From: an uncultured Spartobacteria bacterium
Lineage (GTDB): Bacteria; Verrucomicrobiota; Verrucomicrobiia; Chthoniobacterales; Chthoniobacteraceae
DNA: 64,000 nt
Direction: 5' to 3'
Assembly: GCA_903933715.1 (NCBI GenBank)
Contig: CAIZLD010000010.1
Coordinates: 1-64,000, forward strand
The notes under the pieces were generated by a model. That model saw nothing but the letters and a program-made list of their open reading frames with translations, made no database searches and was not told the origin of the DNA. Of this stretch, positions 1 through 9,624 are shown one piece after another (the stretch's first letter is position 1; every line of letters starts with the position of its first letter). A program made the position numbers and the translations under genes.

Positions 1-93
1 AAACGCGCAAAAATCGCAAAATGAAAAAGGCTATTTATACCAATTCCAGTAGGCAATGAGGCCCGCTGATTGAAACTCGAAATCTTGCAGTTT

Positions 94-209
94 TTAACAG
101 GATTCTCAGGATTAAGGAGATTGCCAGGATCGGGAGGGCAAAAACCTACAAGCGTAATCCCGTTAATCTTTAAAATCGTGTCAATCCTGTTGAAATCCTA
201 AAGTTCGCC
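94..209. repeat. Dispersed repeat family A, uninterrupted copy
   Basis: The gene-poor first 360 bases hold one copy of a dispersed repeat. It starts with TTAACAGGATT, carries AAGGAGATTGCCAGGAT and GGGAGGGCAAA, and ends with AATCCTGTTGAAATCCTAAAG, so its ends are partly inverted (AACAGGATT / AATCCTGTT). A second copy lies at 23131-23440, interrupted by another element. No protein-coding gene is supported from 1 to 362. The family is not one I can name. Confidence 0.75.
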
Positions 210-362
210 ATTTCTAAAAGGCTTAATTTTTAAAATAAAAGCGGTATTACAGAGGTGAATTGCAGACCGGTGTTGATCCAACCTGCTGTTTTTGCGCCTC
301 TTGCGCTTTTTGCGGCTATTTCCACCGCCGCTTTTAGGGTAATTTTCTTTTTTACGAATCAA

Positions 363-776
363 ATGAAGATCCATCAGCGCCAAGAGGCTTTCATTTCCAA
401 ATACATGATCCTGCCGAATGCTCACGAGCGGCTAGCCGCATTGACGGCTCGCCGCGGACCGCTCTCCGAGCTGCCTCCCGAAGAGCGGGTCGATTCGGCC
501 CTGGTCCCCGGTTGCGTTTCGCGGGTCTGGCTGGCGGGGAAAATGGAAAACGGGCGTTGCCGGTTTCAAATCCATGCCGAATCCGCGCTCGTCAAAGGGC
601 TCGCTGCTGCCCTTTGTGAACTTTACGACGACGCCCCGCCCCAGGAAATCCTGGACGAGGAGCCGCATTTATTCGAATCGCTGGGCATAGCCGCCCATCT
701 CTCTCCCACGCGGCTCAACGGCTTGGCGCATCTTCGCGGGCGCATTGCCGAGTTTGCCGCGAGCCAGCTCACGTGA
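363..776 (+). CDS. SufE-like Fe-S cluster assembly protein
   Basis: The 137-residue product matches the SufE family in length and layout. The family accepts sulfane sulfur from a SufS-type cysteine desulfurase in the cytoplasm and passes it to the cluster scaffold. The segment VPGCVSRVWL carries the expected acceptor cysteine in the position of the family's GCxSxVW motif, and the helical second half ends in a typical SufE tail. I place the start at ATG 363; an in-frame ATG at 405 is an alternative, and neither has a strong ribosome binding site. No suf genes lie nearby. The next gene follows after 6 bases, so the two are probably cotranscribed. Confidence 0.8.
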   Translation: MKIHQRQEAFISKYMILPNAHERLAALTARRGPLSELPPEERVDSALVPGCVSRVWLAGKMENGRCRFQIHAESALVKGLAAALCELYDDAPPQEILDEEPHLFESLGIAAHLSPTRLNGLAHLRGRIAEFAASQLT

Positions 777-782
777 CCTGCC

Positions 783-1583
783 ATGCTCTTTGACGCGCAT
801 AACCACCTGCAAGCCCCGGCGCTGGCTTCCCACTTGCCCCGCGTCGAAATGGAGCTGGCGGCCATTGGCCTGGAGCGCGCGGTGGTCAATGGGACGTGTG
901 AAGCGGATTGGGAGCGTGTGACCGAATTGGCCCAAGCGCATCCCTGGGTTATGCCAAGTTACGGGTTGCACCCGTGGTTTGTCGATTCGCGGACCCCAGA
1001 CTGGCGCGAACGGCTTGCGGCTGCCGTCGGAAAAGGCGGTGCTGGGGTTGGGGAAATCGGGCTCGACCGCTGGATTGAGGGGTTTGATTTCGAGGCTCAA
1101 ACCGAAGTTTTCACTTGGCAAATGGGGCTGGCGGCCCGGCACAATCTCCCCGCCTCGCTCCATTGCCTCAAAGCTTGGGGGGCTTTGTGGGATTTGTTGC
1201 GCATGGGGGCGGTCCCCGAGTGCGGATTCCTGCTCCATTCCTACAGCGGGCCTGCCGAGATGGTCGAACCGTTCATAAAGCGCGGCGCGTATTTTTCGTT
1301 TTCCGGCCATTTCCTTGCCGCTCGCAAGGCGGCCCAGCGCGAGGTGTTCCGGGGAATCCCCATCGAGCGGCTTCTCGTTGAAACCGATGCCCCGGACATG
1401 CCGTTGCCGCCGGAGCGGGCCCGCTTCGCCTTGCCGGATCAAGCCGACGGGCGCATGCTCAATCACCCCGCCAATTTGCTGGCCGTCTACGAAGGGCTGG
1501 CGGAATTGCGCGGGTTAACGTTGGAAAACCTCGCCGCGCAAGTCGCCGAAAATTTCCAGCGGCTTTTTGGTGGCAGGAGATGA
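783..1583 (+). CDS. tatD: TatD family metal-dependent hydrolase/DNase
   Basis: This 266-residue protein has the TatD amidohydrolase (TIM-barrel) signature: DAHNHLQ at residues 4-10 supplies the first HxH metal site, GEIGLDRW the glutamate, HCLKAWG a further histidine, and LVETDAPDMP the C-terminal metal aspartate. Members are Mg2+-dependent 3'-5' exonucleases or deoxyribonucleases acting in the cytoplasm. Length is normal for the family. It begins 6 bases after the SufE-like gene and ends before a long inverted repeat that separates it from the convergent ubiD-family gene. Confidence 0.9.
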   Translation: MLFDAHNHLQAPALASHLPRVEMELAAIGLERAVVNGTCEADWERVTELAQAHPWVMPSYGLHPWFVDSRTPDWRERLAAAVGKGGAGVGEIGLDRWIEGFDFEAQTEVFTWQMGLAARHNLPASLHCLKAWGALWDLLRMGAVPECGFLLHSYSGPAEMVEPFIKRGAYFSFSGHFLAARKAAQREVFRGIPIERLLVETDAPDMPLPPERARFALPDQADGRMLNHPANLLAVYEGLAELRGLTLENLAAQVAENFQRLFGGRR

Positions 1584-1588
1584 ACAAC

Positions 1589-1694
1589 GGTGGATCGCGA
1601 TCTCCGAGCGCGATACGTAACGGGGCTTTGAAATTATAATCAGCTCACTGCGTTCGATGGGTTTGGAAATCGCGCTCGGAGATCGCGATCCACC
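1589..1694. repeat. Long perfect inverted repeat (26-bp arms)
   Basis: Arms at 1589-1614 and 1669-1694 are perfect reverse complements over 26 bases. The outer end reads GGTGGATCGCGATC and the loop is 54 bases. It lies between the convergent tatD and ubiD-family genes. A related element at 29564-29655 shares the GGTGGATCG / CGATCCACC ends, so this is a dispersed repeat family rather than a gene-specific terminator, although the hairpin could also stop transcription. Confidence 0.85.
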
Positions 1695-1748
1695 AAGCTC
1701 GTCATCTTGGCATGACCGCGCCGCCGAAGAGCACAAAATAAACCGCTT

Positions 1749-3269
1749 CTAAACCGGGCGGGCATCGACCTTGGCCTTCACCATCGGATCCATTTTGATG
1801 ATCGGGGGCCACGGGCGTTTGAATCCTTCACCGGAGAGCTTGCGGGTGGCGTCGATCCCTTGCTTGCCGCCGCTGCCCACTTCGCTCGTCGCGTGGTCAA
1901 GCACATCGGACGGCCCTTTGGTGAAGATCGAGTCGCGCTGTGGATCGGTGTTCGCGCAAAGCCGGAAGAGTACCTCGCTGGTGTTGTGAACGTCCACGTC
2001 GTCGTCCACCACCACGAGGTATTTGGTGAACATCATCTGCCCCATTCCCCACAGGCCGTGCATCACTTTGTAAGCCTGCATCGGGTAGGTTTTCTTGATT
2101 GAGACGACGACAAGGTTGTGGACGACCCCTTCCGCCGGGAGCGCAATATCGACGATCTCCGGGAAGTTCATCTTGAAGATCGGCAGAAACAGTTTCACGG
2201 AAGCCGCTCCGATATAAAAATCTTCCATTGGCGGAATCCCGACAATCGTGGCCGGATAAATGGCGTTCTTGCGATGCGTGATCGCCGTAACGTGGAACAC
2301 CGGATAAGGCTCGGGGAGCGTGTAGAATCCGGTGTGGTCGCCAAATGGCCCTTCCGAGCGCAACGGCTCGGTCGGGTCGATGTATCCCTCAATGACGATG
2401 TCCGCATTCGCCGGGACTTTCAGCTCGTTGGTCTCGCATTGGACCAGCTCGATCGACTGCCGCCGCAAATAGCCGGCCATCAAAAACTCGTCGAGGCCGT
2501 CCGGAAGGGGGGCCGTGGCGCAAAACGGGTAGGTCGGGTCGCCCCCCAGCACCACCGCCACCGGCATCCGCCGGCCGGTCTCGTAATAACGGCGACCGTG
2601 GCGCGCGCCGACTTTTTGAAGCTGCCAGTGCATCCCCGTCGAGCGATCATCGTAGACCTGCATGCGATACATCCCGACGTTGCGCTCGCCCGTGTCCGGG
2701 TCTTGCGTGATCACGCACGGCAGCGTCACAAAGCGCCCTCCGTCGAGCGGCCAGCATTTTAAAATCGGGAGGTTAAGAAGCGTCGGCGGGAACGGTTCGG
2801 TGCCGCGTTTCCAGTCCGGAGCGTCGGGCCACGGTTCGGTGTGGCTTGCGGGGGAATCGAAACGATGGATCACGTCTTTGCACGGCCCGGTTTTGACTTG
2901 CTTGGGCCGGGCATGACGCAGTTCGAGAGCCGTCCCGAGCAGCGCGAACGCCTCGCGCAAACTCGTCGGCGGCTTGGCTTTCATCAGCGCCCCGATCTCC
3001 GCCGCCACCGCGTCCACCGACTCCGCGCCAAAACTGAGCGCCATCCGACGCCACGATCCGAGCGTGTTGATCGCCACCGGAAACGGCACCCGTTCGCCAT
3101 TGACAGTGGGCTTTTCAAATAGGAGCGCCTTGCCGCCGCCGGGCTGCTTCATTTCGCGATCGGCATACTCTGTCATCTCCAACTCCGTTGCAACGGGATG
3201 GGAAATGCGCTTGAGTTCGCCCGCTCGGTCGAGGGCGTCAATGAAGTCGGAATACGAAGCGTAAGCCAT
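1749..3269 (-). CDS. UbiD family decarboxylase
   Basis: The 506-residue product is a full-length UbiD-type (de)carboxylase. This family uses prenylated FMN supplied by UbiX to remove carboxyl groups from aromatic or unsaturated acids, for example in ubiquinone or menaquinone synthesis. The region DIVIEGYIDP, followed by LRSEGPFGDHTGFYT and PATIVGIPPMED, is the conserved catalytic and cofactor-binding core with its Glu and Arg residues. No ubiX or other quinone gene is adjacent, so the substrate cannot be told from context. It is transcribed convergently to tatD and divergently from the tRNA. Confidence 0.9.
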   Translation of the reverse strand: MAYASYSDFIDALDRAGELKRISHPVATELEMTEYADREMKQPGGGKALLFEKPTVNGERVPFPVAINTLGSWRRMALSFGAESVDAVAAEIGALMKAKPPTSLREAFALLGTALELRHARPKQVKTGPCKDVIHRFDSPASHTEPWPDAPDWKRGTEPFPPTLLNLPILKCWPLDGGRFVTLPCVITQDPDTGERNVGMYRMQVYDDRSTGMHWQLQKVGARHGRRYYETGRRMPVAVVLGGDPTYPFCATAPLPDGLDEFLMAGYLRRQSIELVQCETNELKVPANADIVIEGYIDPTEPLRSEGPFGDHTGFYTLPEPYPVFHVTAITHRKNAIYPATIVGIPPMEDFYIGAASVKLFLPIFKMNFPEIVDIALPAEGVVHNLVVVSIKKTYPMQAYKVMHGLWGMGQMMFTKYLVVVDDDVDVHNTSEVLFRLCANTDPQRDSIFTKGPSDVLDHATSEVGSGGKQGIDATRKLSGEGFKRPWPPIIKMDPMVKAKVDARPV

Positions 3270-3530
3270 GAGCCGTATTGAGTCATGGAAAGGGGGAGGA
3301 TGAACAGAACGAATTTCGCTTGCGATGCGGGCGGCTTGAGGGACTAATCAAAGCAATGCACCCCATGCTCCCACGCCGCCTTGTCTCTCTGACGCTCGGG
3401 TGCGCCGTGGTGAGCCGCCCCGGTTTTTTTCGATCCCCGGCGCAAAAATAGTTGCCGACAGGCGCCGGACCCACTAATTTGCAAGCCCCTTGGAGTGCGA
3501 TTGGTTTCGCCAAGTCCGCCCCTTTGGAAC

Positions 3531-3605
3531 GCGCGGTTAGCTCAGTGGTAGAGCGCCTGCTTCACACGCAGGAAGTCGCAGGTTCAAACCCTGCACCGCG
3601 CACCA
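3531..3605 (+). tRNA. tRNA-Val(CAC)
   Basis: A complete cloverleaf is visible. The acceptor stem GCGCGGT (3531-3537) pairs with ACCGCGC (3595-3601), the D-arm contains TTAGCTCAGTGGTAGAG, the anticodon stem CCTGC/GCAGG encloses the loop TTCACAC with anticodon CAC (valine, GTG codon), and the T-arm contains GGTTCAAACC. The CCA end is encoded (3603-3605). The preceding bases 3270-3530 show no gene. Confidence 0.95.
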
Positions 3606-3701
3606 TTTCTCCGTAGCATGCCTGCAAAATGGGTCTGATCGTGTGCCCGAGCTTGGTGTTTCCCCCGTTGACTCTTTGGTGGCCTCTTTCTAATGTGAGG
3701 C

Positions 3702-5051
3702 ATGCCTGAAATTACGCCTGCTGCTTCCGGTTTGCCGGAACAGGGCGGAACCGACGCTTGGAGGGGCGGGGTCAAACCCGGCGACGTGGAAACCGTTCAG
3801 GCCGCGATTGACGTGCTGGATGGACAAAGCGGGAAGCGTGGTCTGTCGCGGCTGCTTCCATTTATGGGGCCCGCGTTCATTGCCTGCGTCGCATACATTG
3901 ACCCCGGTAATTTCGCCACCAACATTCAGGCCGGTTCGCAATTTGGGTATACTTTGCTGTGGGTTGTCTTTGCGGCCAATGCGATGGCGCTTCTCATCCA
4001 GGCGCTCTCGGCGAAGCTCGGAATTGCCACCGGCACCAATCTTGCCGAACATTGCCGCAACCAATACCCCAAGCCTGTGGTTTGGATGATGTGGGCCGTC
4101 ATGGAACTCGTGGCGATGGCCACCGATCTCGCCGAGTTTCTCGGGGCCGCCATCGGCTTCAACCTCCTCTTCGGGATGCCGCTTTGGATCGCCGGGATCG
4201 TTACGGCCATCGTGACGTTTCTGATCCTGGGGCTCGAAGCGCGCGGATTTCGCAAAATCGAAGCCATTATCGGGGCTTTGGTGGGCGTAATTGCCGTCTC
4301 TTATTTATTGGAAACCTGGTTCAGCCCGCCGGATTGGAAAGCGGTCGCCTTCCACGCCATCACGCCGCGGTTTGACGGAAAGGAGAGCATCCTGCTCGCC
4401 ACGGGGATCCTTGGAGCCACCGTCATGCCGCATGTGATTTTCCTTCACTCGGCACTGACGCAAAACCGGATCGTCACCCGCGACCCCCGGCGGGCGCGCC
4501 GATTGTTCCGGTTTGAATTGATCGACGTGACGATCGCGATGGGGCTGGCCGGGTTGGTCAACGCGGCAATGCTTGTCATGGCCGCCACGACGTTTTTCAA
4601 AACCGGGCACACGCAGGTCGGCTCCATCGAGGAAGCCCATCGCACGCTCGAACCGCTGTTGGGTAGTGCTTCCAGTTGGGTGTTCGCCATTTCGCTGCTC
4701 GCTTCCGGATTGTCATCGGCCTCCGTTGGGACGATGGCGGGCCAGGTCGTGATGCAAGGCTTCCTGCAAAAGCGCATTCCCATTTGGGTGCGGCGGGGCG
4801 TCACCATGGCCCCATCGCTCCTCGTGATCGCTCTGGGTCTCGACCCGACCCGGACGCTGATTTTAAGCCAGGTGGTGCTGAGCTTCGGCCTCCCGTTTGC
4901 GCTGATCCCGCTCATCATGTTCACCCGGCGCAACGATTTGATGGGCGGCCTTGTCAACCACCGGTTCACCACCGCAGCAACCGTCTTGATCGCAGCCGTT
5001 ATTATTGCGCTCAACTTCTACCTCCTCCACCAGATCTTTTTCGGGAACTAA
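3702..5051 (+). CDS. mntH: Nramp family divalent metal (Mn2+/Fe2+) transporter
   Basis: The 449-residue integral membrane protein carries the Nramp metal-site motif DPGN (residues 67-70, TM1) and the MPHVIFLHS motif of TM6, which together coordinate Mn2+ or Fe2+ in the proton-coupled inner-membrane importer. About eleven hydrophobic segments follow a soluble N-terminal leader of some 50 residues, slightly longer than in typical MntH. A universal stress protein gene starts 4 bases after its stop, implying cotranscription. No MntR box or riboswitch was recognised upstream. Confidence 0.92.
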   Translation: MPEITPAASGLPEQGGTDAWRGGVKPGDVETVQAAIDVLDGQSGKRGLSRLLPFMGPAFIACVAYIDPGNFATNIQAGSQFGYTLLWVVFAANAMALLIQALSAKLGIATGTNLAEHCRNQYPKPVVWMMWAVMELVAMATDLAEFLGAAIGFNLLFGMPLWIAGIVTAIVTFLILGLEARGFRKIEAIIGALVGVIAVSYLLETWFSPPDWKAVAFHAITPRFDGKESILLATGILGATVMPHVIFLHSALTQNRIVTRDPRRARRLFRFELIDVTIAMGLAGLVNAAMLVMAATTFFKTGHTQVGSIEEAHRTLEPLLGSASSWVFAISLLASGLSSASVGTMAGQVVMQGFLQKRIPIWVRRGVTMAPSLLVIALGLDPTRTLILSQVVLSFGLPFALIPLIMFTRRNDLMGGLVNHRFTTAATVLIAAVIIALNFYLLHQIFFGN

Positions 5052-5055
5052 GACC

Positions 5056-5952
5056 ATGTTTAAGCGATTGATCATTCCATTGGACGGCTCCCGGCTTTCC
5101 GAAGCGGTCCTCCCGACGGCCATTTTCCTGGCTCAAAAACTCAACGCCTCGGTCACGCTGGTTCACGTCATTGAACGCAACGCCCCAACGCATGTTCACG
5201 GCGAACCGCACTTGTCCAAACCGGCCGAGGCGGAAGCCTATTTTGAAAAAGTGCGGCCCCTCTTTCCCGCTGAAATCCCGGTGGAAGTCCATGTCCACTC
5301 CACCGCCATTGCCGACGTGGGGCGTTCCATTGTCGAGCACGCGCATGAGTTTGAATCGGACCTTGTGATGATGTGCACCCACGGGCGGAGCGGCTTGCGC
5401 AAGATGCTCTTTGGGAGCATCGCCCAGCAGGTCGTGGCGGCAAAGGTTCCGGTTTTGCTGGTGCATCCCCAGCAGGGAGTCGCCGCGCCGGTTCCCTCGG
5501 GCGGACAATTTCTCATTCCGCTCGATGGCACGGAAGTCCGCGAGGCCGGGTTGCCTGCGGCCCGCGAACTGGCCCAGCATTGCGGGGCTGGCCTCAAGCT
5601 GCTCATGGTGGTCCCCACGCTCGGGACGCTTTCCGGAGTGGAAAACACTTCCCGCATCCTGCTCCCGGCCACCACCCAGGAGATGCTCGCGCAAGAAACC
5701 GAGGACGCCAAAAACTACCTCAAGCAATGGATCGGCCGTCTGACCGGGGAGGGGGCCAGCGTCAGCGCGAGAATCCGTCGCGGCGATGCCACCGAGAGCA
5801 TCATCAGCGAGGCCGAGAGCATGGGAGCCGGGTTGATCGTGATGGGAACCTCCGCCCGCGCCGGGATGGACGCCTTTTGGTCCGGCAGCGTGGCTCCGAA
5901 AATCTCGGAAAAAACGCACTTGCCCGTGCTGCTGATCCCCGGGAAGCGGTAG
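5056..5952 (+). CDS. Tandem universal stress protein (two Usp domains)
   Basis: The 298-residue cytoplasmic protein contains two Usp domains of about 145 residues each, beginning MFKRLIIPLDGS and FLIPLDGTEV. Both halves keep an ATP-binding type motif (THGRSGLRKMLFGS in the first, GTSARAGMDAFWSGS in the second), though the second is more divergent. I use ATG 5056 because the homology begins there. It follows the Nramp gene by 4 bases, which suggests a shared response to metal or oxidative stress; that link is inferred from position only. Confidence 0.88.
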   Translation: MFKRLIIPLDGSRLSEAVLPTAIFLAQKLNASVTLVHVIERNAPTHVHGEPHLSKPAEAEAYFEKVRPLFPAEIPVEVHVHSTAIADVGRSIVEHAHEFESDLVMMCTHGRSGLRKMLFGSIAQQVVAAKVPVLLVHPQQGVAAPVPSGGQFLIPLDGTEVREAGLPAARELAQHCGAGLKLLMVVPTLGTLSGVENTSRILLPATTQEMLAQETEDAKNYLKQWIGRLTGEGASVSARIRRGDATESIISEAESMGAGLIVMGTSARAGMDAFWSGSVAPKISEKTHLPVLLIPGKR

Positions 5953-6010
5953 TTCAGGAGCTGTTAATGAATTTTTAATGAGGAGACCCAGATGAGCTTT
6001 GGTCAAAACA

Positions 6011-6394
6011 TCTCCGTGCCTCCGTGCCTTCGTGTGAAGAAGGCAAAGGAAGATAGCAAGAGAAGGGTGGGGATTGAAAAAACGGGGTCTTTTCCCGTTA
6101 GGCTGAGGGGAGAAAATGCGTAAGGAAAAAACCACGCGCCGGGAGTTTCGAAACTGATGGTATTTAACACCGAGGCACGGAGGCGCAGAGGCATGGAGAA
6201 AGGCAATCGAGGGCGCGGATTCTTGCTCTCGTTCCCAATCTCCTGATTGGGAACTCCCTTGTCTGTGGATCTCCGATTCGAAAACCGCGAGTTTGCAGAT
6301 CAAGCCTTCAGAATCATCTTCGATTTTTTACGCAATCCACGATTGTCGAAACAGAGTTTCGCGGACACTTGCGTTCCCAATCGGAGATTGGGAA
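6011..6394. repeat. Repeat-filled intergenic region (three palindromic units)
   Basis: The gene-free stretch 5953-6441 holds dispersed repeats. TCTCCGTGCCTCCGTGCC at 6011-6028 is answered by an inverted GGCACGGAGGCGCAGAGG near 6174-6191. Two perfect hairpins follow: GTTCCCAATC/GATTGGGAAC at 6231-6254 (loop TCCT) and the same arms at 6372-6394 (loop GGA). Related GTTCC..GGAAC hairpins occur near 32989, 33073 and 53157. No open reading frame here looks coding. Confidence 0.75.
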
Positions 6395-6441
6395 CGAGGC
6401 TGGGCTTGTGTCTTTACCCATCGCTTAACGCGTGACAGCTC

Positions 6442-9400
6442 CTAAACCGAAACCGGTTCCTCTTCGGGAGCCGGGGTGTCGTGATGGATCGCGACGTGGG
6501 TTGACCGATGGGAACGGAAGAACGAGTAGCGGTCGAGCACTTTTTCCTGAAACGCTTCGAGGTAGAGGAAGAGCGCCGGGGTGATGTAGAGCGTCACCAG
6601 TTGCGAGACGATCAGGCCGCCGACGATGATCAGGCCCAGCGGTTGGCGCGAGCTTCCGTCGGCTCCATAGCCAAGCGCCAGCGGCACCGCCCCCATCAGT
6701 GCGGCGAAGGTCGTCATTACAATCGGCCGGAACCGCTCGACGCTGGCTTCATGCACGGCGGCGGTGCGGTCCAGGCCGTCGGCCATCCGTTGCAGGGCGA
6801 AGTCGATCATCATGATCCCGTTCTTTTTCACGATTCCGACGAGCAGGAACATCCCGACAAACGCATACAGCGAGGCTTCCTGGTGAAAAATAAGCAGCGT
6901 CGCCAAACCGCCCACTGTGGCCACCGGCAATGCCGAAAGGACCGTTAGCGGATGCAGGTAGCTTTCGTAGAGGATGCCCAAAATGATGTACATCGTGAAC
7001 ACCGCGAAAATCAGGAGCAGGATGAAGCTCTGAATCGTCTGTTTGAACACGAGCGCTTCCCCTTGCAGGCTCCCCCGGAGTGTCGGCGGCAACGTCTCGG
7101 CGGCGGTTTTTTCAATGAACTTCGTGGCATCGCCGATCACCGCGCCGGGGACAAGGTTGAAGAAGATGGTGACCGATGGGAACTGGTTGATGTGGTTGAC
7201 CGATTGCGGCCCGAGCAGCTCCTCCCATTTCGCGACGGCCTTGAGCGGCACCAGCGTTTTGCCGTCGTCGCTTTTGACGTAAAGCTGCTCCAGGTTTTGC
7301 GGCTTGGAACGCCCCGCGTCGGCGACTTCCATGATGACTTGGTACTGGTCGGTCGATTTCTTGATGAGATAAACGTAATTTTGCGCGTAGGCGTTGCGCA
7401 GCGTCGTCAGGATCGACTGGGCGGAGACTCCGTAGGAGGCGGCTTTCTCGCGCAAAAGATCGATTTGCAGATTAGGCGTCTTGGTTTTGAGGTCCGAGTT
7501 GACGAAGAGGAACCCGGGGTAGGGTTGCAGTTTTTTGATCAGCTTTTCCGCCGCGGTGTTCACTTCCGCCGGATCAATGCCGCTGATGGCGTAGGCGAAT
7601 TTGCCCTGGCTGTTGCCGGTCGCGCCGGTGCTGATTTGGAGTACCGGGTTGGCTTGCAGGTACGGAATCACCCCCGGGATCTCCGAGATTTTGGCCGAGA
7701 GCTGGGCCATCACCGTGTCGATGGACGGGCGTTGATCGGCCGGTTTCAACACGGCGAGAACCCGGGCCTGCGAACTGGCCATGCGCCCCGTGATCCCCGA
7801 GATCGTATAGCCCAGATCGACGTTCGGGTTCTCCCGGAGAATCTTGTCCACCTGGAATTGATAGTCGCTCATCCGCTCGGGCGAAGTTCCCTCCTGCGCC
7901 ATGAACATCCCGCGCACAAAGCCGCTGTCCCCGACCGGCAGGAACGACATCGGGACGACTCGAAAGAGCACCACCGTCCCGGCCATGCAGACGACCCAGG
8001 CGAGCGCCGAAATCCATTTGTGCTTGAGGAAAAAATGAAGCGAGCGGCCGTAGCTGGCGATGATCCGCTCCAAAACCCGGTGTACCCGTTTTTCGACCCA
8101 GGTTTTGGTGGCGTTTTCATGCCGGGCCAGCATCCGCGCGCACATCAGCGGGGTGAGCGAAAGCGAGACGACCCCGGAGGCGATAATCGCGATGATGATC
8201 GTGATGGCGAATTCCTGAAACGTCCGCCCAATGACACCCGGCAGGAACACCATTGGCAGGAACACCGCCGCGAGCGAAAGAGTCATCGACAGAATCGTAA
8301 AGCTGATCTCCTTTGCGCCGTGAAAAGTGGCTTCCAGGGCCGTTTCTCCCGCTTCCATCCGGCGCACGGCGTTTTCCAGAAAGACAATCGCGTCATCGAC
8401 GAGGAAACCGATCGAAAGGGTCAATGCCAGAAGCGAGAGGTTGTCGATGCTGTAGCCGAGCAGGTACATCGCCAAAAAAGTGATGCACATCGACATCGGC
8501 AGCGCAACCACCGGGATCAGCGTGTCGGTGGCCCGGCCCAAAAAAACAAAAATCACCAACACCACGAGGGCAAACGCGATCGCCAAAGTCGCCTTCACGT
8601 CCTCGACGGAATGGATGATGGTGATCGACCGGTCGAACATCGTTGCCAGTTGGATGGAGCCGGGCAGTTCCCGGTGAAAGAGTGGGAGCAAATCTTTGAC
8701 TCCCTGCGCGGTCTCAACGGCGTTGGCTCCGGCCTGGCGCGAGACGGCGAGGACGACATTGGTGGTGGCCGGCTTGCCGTTGCGTATCCAGAAATGCCGC
8801 GACATCCGCTCGTCCTGAACGGAGTCAGTCACTTCGGCCACATCTTTTAAATAGATCGTTGCGCCATCTTTGCGTCCCACGATGAGTTGCCGGTAGGCGG
8901 CGGCGTTTTCGAGCTGGCCTTGGGGCTGGAGCAGAAAGGTCCGGCCGGGGCCGTCAAATTGCCCGGCTCCTTGATAGCTCGTCCCTTTTTTGATGGCATT
9001 GGAAAGATCTTCCACCGTCATCCCGAGCGAGGCGAGCTTGGACGGGGAGACTTTCACCCGCACGGCGGCTTTGGAGCCGAAAATATCCACTTTGGCGACG
9101 CCGGGAAGGATGCTGATGCGCTGGGCAACCTGGCTGCTGGCGTAATCGTAGAGCTGGCCCTGAGTCAACGATTCGCTGGTCATTGCCAGGTAAAGCACCG
9201 GCTGGTCGTTGGGATTAAATTTCGTGAAAGTCGGCGGAGTGGGGAGGTCCACGGGCAGCCCGGAGTTGGCCTGGTTAATGGCCGCTTGAACATCGGTTGC
9301 GGCGGCGTCCACGCTTTTGCTCAGGTCAAATTCCAGCGTCAGCGCCGTATTTCCCTGCGTGCTTTGCGAAGTGACGAGCTTGAGCCCGGGGATCTGCATG

Positions 9401-9615
9401 AATTGCCGCTCAAGCGGGGTGGCGACATTGCGGGCCATCGTCGTCGGGCTCGCTCCGGGGTAGTTGACGTTGACGGTGATGACCGGAAAATCGACGGCAG
9501 GCAGATCGTTGACTGGGAGCCTTTGGAATCCCAGCACGCCAAACACGACGATGCAGAGCGTCAGCATCATGGTCATGACGGGGCGTTTGATGAAAGGATC
9601 GGATATGCTGGCCAT
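6442..9615 (-). CDS. RND family multidrug efflux permease (HAE1/MdtB-C type)
   Basis: The 1057-residue product has full RND permease architecture: TM1 near residues 12-30, two large periplasmic loops, and about twelve membrane segments. The TM4 motif GFLVDDAIVFLENA contains the paired aspartates of the proton relay (AcrB D407/D408). The N-terminus (FIKRPVMTMML, LPAVDFPVITV) most resembles the MdtB/MdtC branch. Only one permease gene is present. It lies 9 bases downstream of its adaptor gene, and no outer-membrane channel gene is in the window, so the pump presumably borrows a TolC-like channel encoded elsewhere. Confidence 0.92.
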   Translation of the reverse strand: MASISDPFIKRPVMTMMLTLCIVVFGVLGFQRLPVNDLPAVDFPVITVNVNYPGASPTTMARNVATPLERQFMQIPGLKLVTSQSTQGNTALTLEFDLSKSVDAAATDVQAAINQANSGLPVDLPTPPTFTKFNPNDQPVLYLAMTSESLTQGQLYDYASSQVAQRISILPGVAKVDIFGSKAAVRVKVSPSKLASLGMTVEDLSNAIKKGTSYQGAGQFDGPGRTFLLQPQGQLENAAAYRQLIVGRKDGATIYLKDVAEVTDSVQDERMSRHFWIRNGKPATTNVVLAVSRQAGANAVETAQGVKDLLPLFHRELPGSIQLATMFDRSITIIHSVEDVKATLAIAFALVVLVIFVFLGRATDTLIPVVALPMSMCITFLAMYLLGYSIDNLSLLALTLSIGFLVDDAIVFLENAVRRMEAGETALEATFHGAKEISFTILSMTLSLAAVFLPMVFLPGVIGRTFQEFAITIIIAIIASGVVSLSLTPLMCARMLARHENATKTWVEKRVHRVLERIIASYGRSLHFFLKHKWISALAWVVCMAGTVVLFRVVPMSFLPVGDSGFVRGMFMAQEGTSPERMSDYQFQVDKILRENPNVDLGYTISGITGRMASSQARVLAVLKPADQRPSIDTVMAQLSAKISEIPGVIPYLQANPVLQISTGATGNSQGKFAYAISGIDPAEVNTAAEKLIKKLQPYPGFLFVNSDLKTKTPNLQIDLLREKAASYGVSAQSILTTLRNAYAQNYVYLIKKSTDQYQVIMEVADAGRSKPQNLEQLYVKSDDGKTLVPLKAVAKWEELLGPQSVNHINQFPSVTIFFNLVPGAVIGDATKFIEKTAAETLPPTLRGSLQGEALVFKQTIQSFILLLIFAVFTMYIILGILYESYLHPLTVLSALPVATVGGLATLLIFHQEASLYAFVGMFLLVGIVKKNGIMMIDFALQRMADGLDRTAAVHEASVERFRPIVMTTFAALMGAVPLALGYGADGSSRQPLGLIIVGGLIVSQLVTLYITPALFLYLEAFQEKVLDRYSFFRSHRSTHVAIHHDTPAPEEEPVSV

Positions 9616-9624
9616 CGCGGTGCC